Shown: positions 57,586 to 64,000 of the stretch, piece after piece | Layout of the letters: every line of letters starts with the position of its first letter | How positions within the stretch are numbered: position 1 is the first letter of the stretch | NCBI GenBank assembly: GCA_020025675.1 | Contig: JAHHRS010000004.1 | Location: 1 to 64,000, forward strand | Source of the DNA: Oscillospiraceae bacterium | GTDB taxonomy: Bacteria > Bacillota > Clostridia > Oscillospirales > Oscillospiraceae | Direction of reading: 5' to 3' | DNA: 64,000 nt | Notes under the pieces: model-generated | Database searches by the model: none | Told to the model about the DNA's origin: nothing | The model's input: the letters and a program-made list of their open reading frames with translations, nothing else | Program-made: the position numbers and the translations under genes

Positions 57586-58680
57586 TTATACAGCATCAAT
57601 CAGACCCTGCAGATCAAGGCCTGCCATACCCAGCATTTCGAGAGTCAGTCCTTCCGCACGGAAATCTCTTTGCAGCAGAGAACTACCAAGAACAATAACA
57701 GCATCGATATTGGGAGTAGGAACACCTGCGACTTTGCCCAAATCAGACCACAAAACCAAACCATTGGAAATGTCTTCGGTGAAATATCTGCCGGTACAGC
57801 TGGTAGGTCCTTTAATCTGAGTAAATACTTCGCTATTATTAATCTGATATTGCAACTCGTCAACCTCGTTTGCAATATATCCTCTTCTTGCACGACACTG
57901 GACAGCGTCTTCAATTTCAAAACCGAAAGCCGCACCTATAGCCATCTGTTCATGTTCAATTGCGTGAAGGATGTTAATTGTGTGTTCTGTGATACCTTCT
58001 CTGTACAGCCAAAACTCGCCCTTAGAATGATCGATTCGACCAGCGTTCAGCAGGCAAGGACCAGGGTGTATCACGGGGTTGCCGTTTTCAAGCTCTGTAT
58101 GCCAAACGCTTTTTGCAGGAACCATAATATCGTAAATCTGGGAAACAGCTTCCATAGTTTCCTGTGTTATCTCCTTGGGATAACCCGCCAGGAAAAGTTT
58201 CTTTACACGCAGAGACATTTCTACTCTGGCCTCTTCAGGAAAGGCTCTTGCACCGTAAGTAAGGGAGTTGACCTCACAGAGTTTGAAATTCTTGTGAATA
58301 CCCATAGCATTTGCTTTGTTCTTAAAACGAACACAAGCCATACATGCAGAATTGTTAATGAAGATAATCTGCTCTTCGCTTACAACAGGTGCAAGTACCT
58401 CTGCAAATGCTTCAATAGCGAAACCGGGAACCGTAATCATGACAATTTCGGCATCTTTAATGGCTTCCTCGATGTTGTCGGTAATCAAATCAATTTCAAC
58501 AAATCGATCCCCGTCACTGTCCTGGATTGTTGCACCACCCTTTGCTTTAATTGTGGACAGATGGCCAAAGAATTCAGGTAATTCATAAAGTGTTGTAGAA
58601 AAACCCTTTTCTTTCAAATCAACTGCTGCTGCAATTCCTCCGTTACCAGCACCAAGAACGGCAACTTTCTGTACTTTCAT
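57586..58680 (-). CDS. NAD/NADP octopine/nopaline dehydrogenase-family protein
   Basis: 364 residues from ATG at 58680, 9 bases after GGAGG; a TTG at 58686 would be too close to it. The N-terminal Rossmann fold shows VAVLGAGNGGIAAAVDLKEKG. The C-terminal helical opine-dehydrogenase domain contains the catalytic-type His in NPVIHPGPCLLNAG. Opine dehydrogenases join an amino acid and a keto acid, or split the product, with NAD(P)H. The substrate is unknown. It heads the dehydrogenase-NhaC-EamA operon, controlled by an upstream PucR-type gene. Confidence 0.92.
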   Translation of the reverse strand: MKVQKVAVLGAGNGGIAAAVDLKEKGFSTTLYELPEFFGHLSTIKAKGGATIQDSDGDRFVEIDLITDNIEEAIKDAEIVMITVPGFAIEAFAEVLAPVVSEEQIIFINNSACMACVRFKNKANAMGIHKNFKLCEVNSLTYGARAFPEEARVEMSLRVKKLFLAGYPKEITQETMEAVSQIYDIMVPAKSVWHTELENGNPVIHPGPCLLNAGRIDHSKGEFWLYREGITEHTINILHAIEHEQMAIGAAFGFEIEDAVQCRARRGYIANEVDELQYQINNSEVFTQIKGPTSCTGRYFTEDISNGLVLWSDLGKVAGVPTPNIDAVIVLGSSLLQRDFRAEGLTLEMLGMAGLDLQGLIDAV

Positions 58681-58708
58681 AACCAATAACCTCCGTGATT
58701 TATAATTT

Positions 58709-58722
58709 TATGAGCGCTTTCG
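58709..58722. promoter_or_regulatory. cre-like site (CcpA) in the leader of the dehydrogenase operon
   Basis: Minus strand CGAAAGCGCTCATA agrees with the cre consensus (TGAAAGCGCTTACA) at 11 of 14 positions. It lies between the predicted -10 and the start codon, a position where CcpA blocks transcription. Confidence 0.4.
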
Positions 58723-58781
58723 CTAAATTCATACTATCAACAGTAAATATTTTGTTCAAGCTGATGTAGCCCAATAATTAT

Positions 58782-58795
58782 TGTGCTTTAGCACA
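58782..58795. promoter_or_regulatory. Palindrome TGTGCTTTAGCACA, candidate PucR-type operator
   Basis: A 6-2-6 perfect dyad upstream of the dehydrogenase promoter. The same TGTGCT core occurs twice (as TGTGCTGCAG) before the PucR gene itself. Confidence 0.45.
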
Positions 58796-58980
58796 GAGTG
58801 ATTGGTATATATTTAACATTATTTGTACTTTTTTGTGTTTAATATTTATCAAAGCTGCACAAAATATAGCTCGCTTATTGGCGTATTGTTTCAAGAAAAT
58901 TGACAGGGATTATTTTTGTAGCACGACAGTTTAGAGTCCATTTTCACCATTAATGGAGTAATAAAAAGATTTGTAATAAG

Positions 58981-59012
58981 AAAAGGACAGCATCATTTGC
59001 TGCTGTCCTTTT
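58981..59012 (-). terminator. Terminator of the PucR-type regulator gene
   Basis: A 12-bp stem (AAAAGGACAGCA/TGCTGTCCTTTT) with an 8-base loop, 72 bp after the stop codon. Confidence 0.7.
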
Positions 59013-59084
59013 TCCACTATATTATTGTATTGTAATAACCCGTGAAGACATAAATGGAACTCTGCTGGGATTTATCAATTTAGA

Positions 59085-60245
59085 TCATAGAACTTCTTCA
59101 ATCCGATATGCCAGGTATAATTCCGCACGTACACTTAATGAAGATATATCAACTTTCAAAATTTCTTCAATTTTACTCATCTTATAGTTAATGCTGTTGC
59201 GGTGCTGGAACAATATATTTGCAACTGCTTTTATACTACCATCATTTTCCAGATATATTTTTAGGATTTCGTATAAATTTGTATTATTTTCACTATCATA
59301 TTTTTGAAGCTTCCCTAGAGAGTTGCTGACTGTATTTTTCAGTAATTCACGATCGTTAATTGAAAGAATTACTTTATAGATTCCTAATTGGTCAAATTCA
59401 TACACCGTATTTCTCTCGTCCCTTTTTTTGATCATATGCTGTACGCGATAGGCATATTGGTAACTTAGAGAGATCTGGTGTATCCCCGGAAGATTAGCCC
59501 CAATAGAAACATAAAAGCCGGCTTGATGTATCTTTTTAAGTGCAGAAAGTATTTTGGATACAATTAAATGTATTTTCTCTTCTGAATAATCGGAAAATAA
59601 AATCTGAAATGTATTATCGCAATTAATTATGAATGACTTTGTCCCATATGACATAAGGATTTTCTCTGTCAATTTAACCATCTTTACAATTTTTCCGGCC
59701 TCTATTGTTTCGCCTTTGCTATATGGTTCAACAATTGCCATACAATACTTCCCCTCAACAGAGAATCCATAATTCATAAACACAGGAATATATAAGTCTT
59801 GCTTGTGCGGAAAAGAAATCGCATCCTTCAACGCAGCAGATAACTCAATACTAGCCTTTTCCGATCTTAGAATTTCATAACTCATAACACGCATAACCTT
59901 GGAAAGGTCGCGCTCATTATTTATAACGAACAAAGGATAGGATGTGCGGTTACAGTAATTAATTAAAGTTTTTGGTACGCTCTTAATTCGCTCTCCCAGT
60001 ATTAAAATTGTGCCTGCTGCTCCACTCTGAGACTGAAGAACCACTAACTCTTCTAAATCCTCGTCACAGTTAACGCTCTGCCCTGTTGTAAAAATAATAG
60101 AATGTTCTTCAATAAAATCTATGCTTTGAATAGTTTCTAAAAGCTGGAACCAGTTTACTTGATTCTTCATGCCACTTCTGCCTGCTACAATGTTAAAATC
60201 ATAGTCAGTCACTTTCTGGTATAGTGTATTCAGTTCAACAGACAT
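59085..60245 (-). CDS. PucR-family transcriptional regulator
   Basis: 386 residues. The N-terminal PucR domain (about 1-125; DYDFNIVAGRSGMKNQVNWFQ) is followed by a GGDEF-like/CdaR middle region and a C-terminal helix-turn-helix (VANILFQHRNSINYKMSKIEEIL, read in two blocks). Such proteins activate genes for purine, sugar-acid or amino-acid catabolism when the substrate is present. It lies immediately upstream of the opine-type dehydrogenase operon on the same strand and is its most likely regulator. GAGGGA precedes the ATG. Confidence 0.92.
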   Translation of the reverse strand: MSVELNTLYQKVTDYDFNIVAGRSGMKNQVNWFQLLETIQSIDFIEEHSIIFTTGQSVNCDEDLEELVVLQSQSGAAGTILILGERIKSVPKTLINYCNRTSYPLFVINNERDLSKVMRVMSYEILRSEKASIELSAALKDAISFPHKQDLYIPVFMNYGFSVEGKYCMAIVEPYSKGETIEAGKIVKMVKLTEKILMSYGTKSFIINCDNTFQILFSDYSEEKIHLIVSKILSALKKIHQAGFYVSIGANLPGIHQISLSYQYAYRVQHMIKKRDERNTVYEFDQLGIYKVILSINDRELLKNTVSNSLGKLQKYDSENNTNLYEILKIYLENDGSIKAVANILFQHRNSINYKMSKIEEILKVDISSLSVRAELYLAYRIEEVL

Positions 60246-60300
60246 CGCACTGTCCCTCTTTCTTCATATAATTAAATCACCATAATCGGCAACCATTCAA

Positions 60301-60332
60301 CTGCAGCACACATTATGAAAAGCTGCAGCACA
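60301..60332. promoter_or_regulatory. Direct repeats CTGCAGCACA, candidate PucR operator
   Basis: CTGCAGCACA occurs at 60301-60310 and 60323-60332, 22 bp apart (two helical turns), about 60-85 bp before the PucR start codon. On the minus strand each reads TGTGCTGCAG, related to the dyad at 58782-58795. Confidence 0.4.
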
Positions 60333-61225
60333 AAAGGCTATTGACATAATATAAAAAAACATAATGTTCTAATTTAGTAATAATGCAGTCAATACAGAGC
60401 AAAAAAATATTTCTGCATAATAGTTTTTGGTAATACAATTATAAATCAGCAAGTGATTTCTATGTCTTCCTTCACTAATATCCAAAGCTATCCTATTCTA
60501 CATGTATAATCGTCTGAATGAGTAGCTTACTTGGACTGAAACAACTAGAGTTATTCTTAAATAGAATAATCATAAATGAACCTATTTTCATTTACTGTTT
60601 AATTGTAGACAGATAAAAGGAGTCGAGCGATTTTGGCAGTTTATGCCATCTTAAATTCGTAATCATTATATCAGTTTTGGTTTCATAATGACATACCCAA
60701 TTTTGAACGGATCCCATTTTTTTGAACTTTATTTTGAAAAAGGAGACCAGTTTTCCGTTAAAGCCATTGAATACCAAAGATTTTGACGATTTCTCTGTTT
60801 AGTTGCTATCAAAAAATGCTCTGCTCCAATATGTAGCTTGTTACAGAAAAGCCCTGTTTTGAACACGGCTTTCTTAATTTTTATCAACATATGCCGCCTC
60901 AAACATTGCCAGAGTTTTATATACTCATTCATTATGGGGCGTATACAATTCTGATCAAAAGGGCTATTTGTGCTGCTTGCTAAAATTATTGAACCCTATT
61001 GCAAATTTTTTCAGCCGGGTAAACTGATATATGACATGACCGGTGATTCCTGTTCGTAATCCAATTTTCGTTAAATCATTGGTTTTTATAAGAAATCTGC
61101 CGGTAATAGATGTTGCTATTTCAGGGGCAGTGCGGTTAATTGCATGATTTTTCCATTATAGCGCAGTTTAACGGAACTTGCAATTTTATTAAAATTTTAA
61201 TTAAACAGTTGAGGTGTTACCAAGT
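60333..61225. other. About 900 bp of non-coding, decayed DNA
   Basis: AT-rich, with stops in all frames. Minus-strand fragments at about 60600-60930 overlap in different frames as if from one broken gene (IKLWQCLRRHMLIKIKKAVF, then MGSVQNWVCHYETKTDIMI), but I do not recognise the parent. Confidence 0.5.
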
Positions 61226-61327
61226 ATAGAAATCATCCAGATTTCTGATTTTCATTTGCGAGGCGATGGGAAGTTATCCTTCCAAAAGGCGGACACTATG
61301 GTGGCCATGCAGCAGACTTGGCTATGA
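61226..61327 (+). pseudogene. N-terminal remnant of a calcineurin-type metallophosphoesterase
   Basis: The frame reads EIIQISDFHLRGDGKLSF followed by QKADTMVAMQQTW and a stop. IxQISDxHL is the metal-binding start (D-x-H) of cyclic-nucleotide phosphodiesterase-like metallophosphoesterases. No start codon is in the right place (ATA precedes), and no downstream motif (GDxVD, GNHD) was found, so only a fragment survives. Confidence 0.6.
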
Positions 61328-61600
61328 GAAGGTAAAGGAGTCCCTGAACCCTCTCCAAAGGATTGTCGCCATTTTAGTTTTGGCACTGGCGTCAAGTAAC
61401 GAATAAAACAAATTATAGAATGATTACCAAAATTTAATTAAAGAGCACGACGGCAAGCTGTCGGATATTCTTAATATCATTATGCATTCGTAACTTACTT
61501 TCCCCGAAGTTAAATTTTTTATGTTCCTCTATTGACTCTCACATAGTGTCATACTTTATACTCTCTATTATAAACTTTTCATATCCATTTCAAGGACTTT
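61328..61600. other. Non-coding stretch between two gene remnants
   Basis: No intact frame. A fragment EHDGKLSDILNIIMHS (about 61442-61490) might be the end of another decayed gene; its parent is not recognised. Confidence 0.4.
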
Positions 61601-61611
61601 TAGGAGGATAA

Positions 61612-61887
61612 ATGTAAAACAAAAAGCAATTCTATAATATGGTGATTCCGTCTGTGGGTGCAATGCTGGTATCTGGGTTTTATGTGGTGGTGGATGGCAT
61701 CTTTCTGGGGCAAGGAGTAGGCGTAAACGGGTTGGCAGCAGTCAATATTACTGTCCCATTTCTGACAATTATGACCGTCATCACCATGATGATTACAATG
61801 GGTTGTGCCACCATTACTGCAATCCGTTTCGGGCAAGGAAATATCCGGGGAGTCAATCAATCATTTGTACGCAGTTTTCTTTTGTAG
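61612..61887 (+). pseudogene. MATE-family efflux pump remnant with a stop at codon 2
   Basis: TAGGAGG precedes ATG at 61612, but the next codon is TAA. Without that stop the frame reads NKKQFYNMVIPSVGAMLVSG, then YVVVDGIFLGQGVGVNGLAAVN, the typical first membrane segments of MATE multidrug/toxin exporters (normally about 450 residues). The frame ends at 61887 after some 91 codons. Truncation at both ends marks a dead gene. Confidence 0.8.
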
Positions 61888-62032
61888 AAAACCACCTGAT
61901 TGCTCTGGCAGCAGAGAACTCCTGCATCATTGGAAAGGCTGTTTAGGTATTACGGATAACTACTGTTATGAGTTTCTGAATGCATCGGAGTGAATCGTTT
62001 GAGGACGATTTTTTTATACCTTAATATATAAA

Positions 62033-62067
62033 AATCCCGGATACGCTTTTAAAGCGTATCCGGGATT
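62033..62067 (-). terminator. Terminator of nadE
   Basis: A stem of about 17 bp (AATCCCGGATACGCTTT and complement) with a very small loop is followed by TTTT on the minus strand, 85 bp after the nadE stop. Confidence 0.7.
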
Positions 62068-62098
62068 GTCATTCAATACCTGAAATTTAAAATTACTG

Positions 62099-62137
62099 CC
62101 TTTAGAACACTCTACTAACGTCGGGACAGATTTTTTT
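62099..62137. repeat. Right copy of the inverted repeat bounding the accessory segment
   Basis: CCTTTAGAACACT at 62099-62111 and TCGGGACAGATTTTTT at 62121-62136 are the reverse complement of the left copy (54149-54185), with differences in the middle 7-9 bases. It lies 14 bp beyond the nadE stop. Confidence 0.6.
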
Positions 62138-62151
62138 ACCTTTTTTAAATT

Positions 62152-64000
62152 TTATCCAAGTTCGTCCGCTTCCTGCATCCAAAGAGTGGAAAGCGCATCA
62201 GATGGCATTTGCCAGTCACCTCTGGGCGAAAAACTGATGGACCCCACCTTCGGCCCGTCGGGGAGGCATGAGCGCTTAAACTGCTGATTAAAGAATCGGC
62301 GCAGGAAAATTTTCAGCCATTTCAAAATAGTCTCCCTGCTGTATACACCACGGAAGGCATACTCAGCCAGATGAAAAACCCTTGCCGGTCCCGCTCCGGT
62401 TTTCAACATATGGTAAAGGAAAAAGTCATGGAGCTCATAAGGGCCCACAATATCCTCGGTCTTTTGGGTAATATCACCCTTATCTCCCGGTATAAGTTCG
62501 GGGGAAATCGGTGTGTTCAGAATATCTGTCAATATTTCGGCCGCTTCCGGCAGATGCTTTGCTTCATACTCTATTACAGGTCTGATCAGAGTTTTAGGAA
62601 CCGATGCATTAACTCCGTACATGGACATGTGATCTCCGTTATATGTTGCCCACCCGAGAGCAAGCTCGGACAGGTCGCCGGTTCCCACCACTATGCCGCC
62701 GAATTTATTTGCCATATCCATAAGCACCTGTGTGCGCTCTCTGGCCTGAGAGTTTTCAAAAGTCACATCCATATTATCCATATCCTGACCTATATCCTGA
62801 AAATGGCACATAACCGACTTTGTAATATCCACAGTCTTTAAATCAGCTCCTAATACCTCGCAAAGTCTTTCGGCATTTCCTTTAGTCCGCGCAGTCGTTC
62901 CGAAACACGGCATAGTGACCGCCAGAATATCGCTCATAGGTCTGCGGAGCATTTTCATCGCTCTTACAGATACAAGCAGTGCAAGCGTGCTGTCAAGTCC
63001 GCCTGATATACCGATAACTGCCTTTTTGCTGTGAGTATGCTCAATTCTTCGCATAAGCCCGTAGGACTGTATCTGTAAAATCTCTTCTGCTCTCATTTCC
63101 AGTTCTTCCCTGTCATCAGGTACGAAAGGTTTTGGCATATAATAGCGGGTAAGTTCCGTATCTTTCATAGGCTGAGAGAAGTATACTCTTCGGCACGGAG
63201 TTGTGCCTGACTGGTCAAAGCTTGTATTTCTGTGGCGCTCGGCTTTAATTTTAAATAAATCTATTTCCGTGGAAATAAGCTCCTCATGAGAGAACGGCAG
63301 ACGCTCCGCAAGCTTTTTCCCCTTTTCGTATATCATACTGTGGCCGGAAAAAACCATGTCCTGAGTTGATTCACCCCAGCCTGCATTTGAGTAAATGTAA
63401 CCGCAGACAAGCCTTGAAGATGCGGAGGATACAAGTCTTCTCCTAACATCAGCCTTTCCTATAAGTTCACTTGAAGCTGAAAGGTTTGCTATAATAGATG
63501 CGCCGTCCAGGCAAAGATTTGTGGCCGGTGTTACCGGTGCCCAAAGATCCTCGCAGATTTCAACGCCAAAGCTGAAAGCATACATTTCCTTTGAGCAGAA
63601 AATAATATTTCTGCCGAAAGCAACGCTTTCATCGAAAAGCTCTATATTTTCCGGCCCATTATAGTCCATTCCTGAAGTAAAACGCCGTTTTTCCGAAAAC
63701 TCTCGATAATTAGGCAGTGAGGACTTAGGAATAACACCCAGAATATGACCGTCAAAAAGTACGGCTGCGCAGTTATAAAGCTTGTCTCCCGCTCTGAGAG
63801 GCAGGCCAACTATAAGTATAGTGTATTTTCCTTTTGTGTAATCCCTCAGTTCTTTCAGTGCATCTTTGGCCGCATTGAGAAGTACCTCAGAATAAAAAAG
63901 ATCTCCGCAGCTGTATGAAGTGAGATGCAGTTCAGGCAAAACCAAAATATTTGCGCCTATATTTACAGCTTTATCATAGCTATCCATGGCACTTTGAAGG
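62152..64000 (-). CDS. nadE: Glutamine-dependent NAD+ synthetase (partial, N-terminus beyond the window)
   Basis: At least 615 residues. The reading frame continues past the first Met (63987) to the window edge (LQSAMDSY), and about 25 residues are missing compared with the usual start. An N-terminal nitrilase-type glutaminase domain shows Glu in LPELHLTSY, Lys in VIPKSSLPNY and Cys in VEICEDLWAP. The C-terminal ATP-pyrophosphatase domain carries SGGLDSTLAL. It converts deamido-NAD to NAD with glutamine as the ammonia source. Confidence 0.96.
   Translation of the reverse strand, partial: LQSAMDSYDKAVNIGANILVLPELHLTSYSCGDLFYSEVLLNAAKDALKELRDYTKGKYTILIVGLPLRAGDKLYNCAAVLFDGHILGVIPKSSLPNYREFSEKRRFTSGMDYNGPENIELFDESVAFGRNIIFCSKEMYAFSFGVEICEDLWAPVTPATNLCLDGASIIANLSASSELIGKADVRRRLVSSASSRLVCGYIYSNAGWGESTQDMVFSGHSMIYEKGKKLAERLPFSHEELISTEIDLFKIKAERHRNTSFDQSGTTPCRRVYFSQPMKDTELTRYYMPKPFVPDDREELEMRAEEILQIQSYGLMRRIEHTHSKKAVIGISGGLDSTLALLVSVRAMKMLRRPMSDILAVTMPCFGTTARTKGNAERLCEVLGADLKTVDITKSVMCHFQDIGQDMDNMDVTFENSQARERTQVLMDMANKFGGIVVGTGDLSELALGWATYNGDHMSMYGVNASVPKTLIRPVIEYEAKHLPEAAEILTDILNTPISPELIPGDKGDITQKTEDIVGPYELHDFFLYHMLKTGAGPARVFHLAEYAFRGVYSRETILKWLKIFLRRFFNQQFKRSCLPDGPKVGSISFSPRGDWQMPSDALSTLWMQEADELG

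Larger units (their letters stand above)
58687..59084. other. 398-bp intergenic region with candidate operators
   Basis: It carries the terminator of the PucR gene (58981-59012), the dyad TGTGCTTTAGCACA (58782-58795), a TTGTGCAGC element near 58854-58862, a promoter-like TTGAAC-17-TAGTAT (58731-58759) on the minus strand and a cre-like site (58709-58722). No open frame is seen. Confidence 0.6.
61888..62151. other. Intergenic region with two hairpins
   Basis: It contains a short hairpin with a T run (AATCGTTTGAGGACGATTTTT, about 61993-62013), the nadE terminator and the right copy of the bounding repeat. No gene is seen. Confidence 0.5.

Noticed and set aside
57670-58581. 303-residue open frame antisense to the opine-type dehydrogenase
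   Set aside because: Shadow of a clear gene on the other strand, without start signals or recognisable domains.
60592-60932. Two overlapping small minus-strand open frames as real genes
   Set aside because: They are out of frame with each other, lack start signals and lie in visibly decayed DNA; kept only as an unrecognised remnant.

Overview
The window is a typical low-to-mid GC Clostridia chromosome, most likely a strictly anaerobic, fermentative member of the Oscillospirales/Lachnospirales-type gut Firmicutes. The assignment rests on strong AGGAGG ribosome binding sites, a T-box in front of pheST, a perfect CIRCE before groESL, IreB, a clostridial-order Rnf operon (rnfCDGEAB), a 4-hydroxybutyrate/butyryl-CoA-type CoA-transferase, a flavodiiron protein and FeoAB. 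No species can be named from the sequence alone. No rRNA, tRNA or CRISPR array was seen.

Layout. 1-9.8 kb: the start of an HlyD-like adaptor gene, a sugar-type ABC importer (two permeases and two tandem, unusually long solute-binding lipoproteins) and a divergent OmpR-type two-component system with repeated TCTTAA boxes in the shared intergenic region. 9.9-12.2 kb: NifX-like and Mrp Fe-S proteins, a Gx transporter and a NusG-II protein. 12.3-18.1 kb: an FHA-SEDS (FtsW/RodA) fusion, a short PBP, an ABC-F ATPase and a YdcF protein, all on + as one likely operon. 18.2-25.2 kb: guaB, ogg, ireB and pheST behind a T-box. 25.3-37.3 kb: lipoprotein, alr, XRE regulator, CoA-transferase, cstA, an RNA methyltransferase, a lipid kinase, groESL and a Nudix hydrolase. 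37.3-42.1 kb: a Cys-repeat lipoprotein, a lone serine recombinase and a csoR-copA copper operon in which copA runs in frame into a copZ-like domain carrying its own ribosome binding site. 42.3-47.4 kb: the Rnf complex. 47.8-54.1 kb: a flavodiiron protein with a divergent Crp/Fnr regulator, feoAB, a VOC-isochorismatase fusion and an rdgB-type pyrophosphatase.

54.15-62.14 kb is an accessory segment between inverted copies of a roughly 37-bp repeat. It carries a PucR-type regulator, an opine-type dehydrogenase, an NhaC-family antiporter and an EamA transporter, among decayed remains of a serine recombinase, a metallophosphoesterase and a MATE pump. The last 1.85 kb is most of a glutamine-dependent NAD+ synthetase running off the end.

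The core genes fit one energy metabolism: fermentation through acyl-CoA, Rnf-based ion pumping from reduced ferredoxin to NAD+, oxygen/NO detoxification by the flavodiiron protein, and NAD synthesis. The points most worth checking are the opine-dehydrogenase island with its candidate operators, the copA/copZ gene-within-a-gene, the Crp/Fnr palindrome placed near -41.5 of the flavodiiron promoter, the additional OB-like domain in PheT, the FHA-SEDS fusion and the TCTTAA boxes before the two-component system. All protein names rest on reading motifs by eye; no database search was run.
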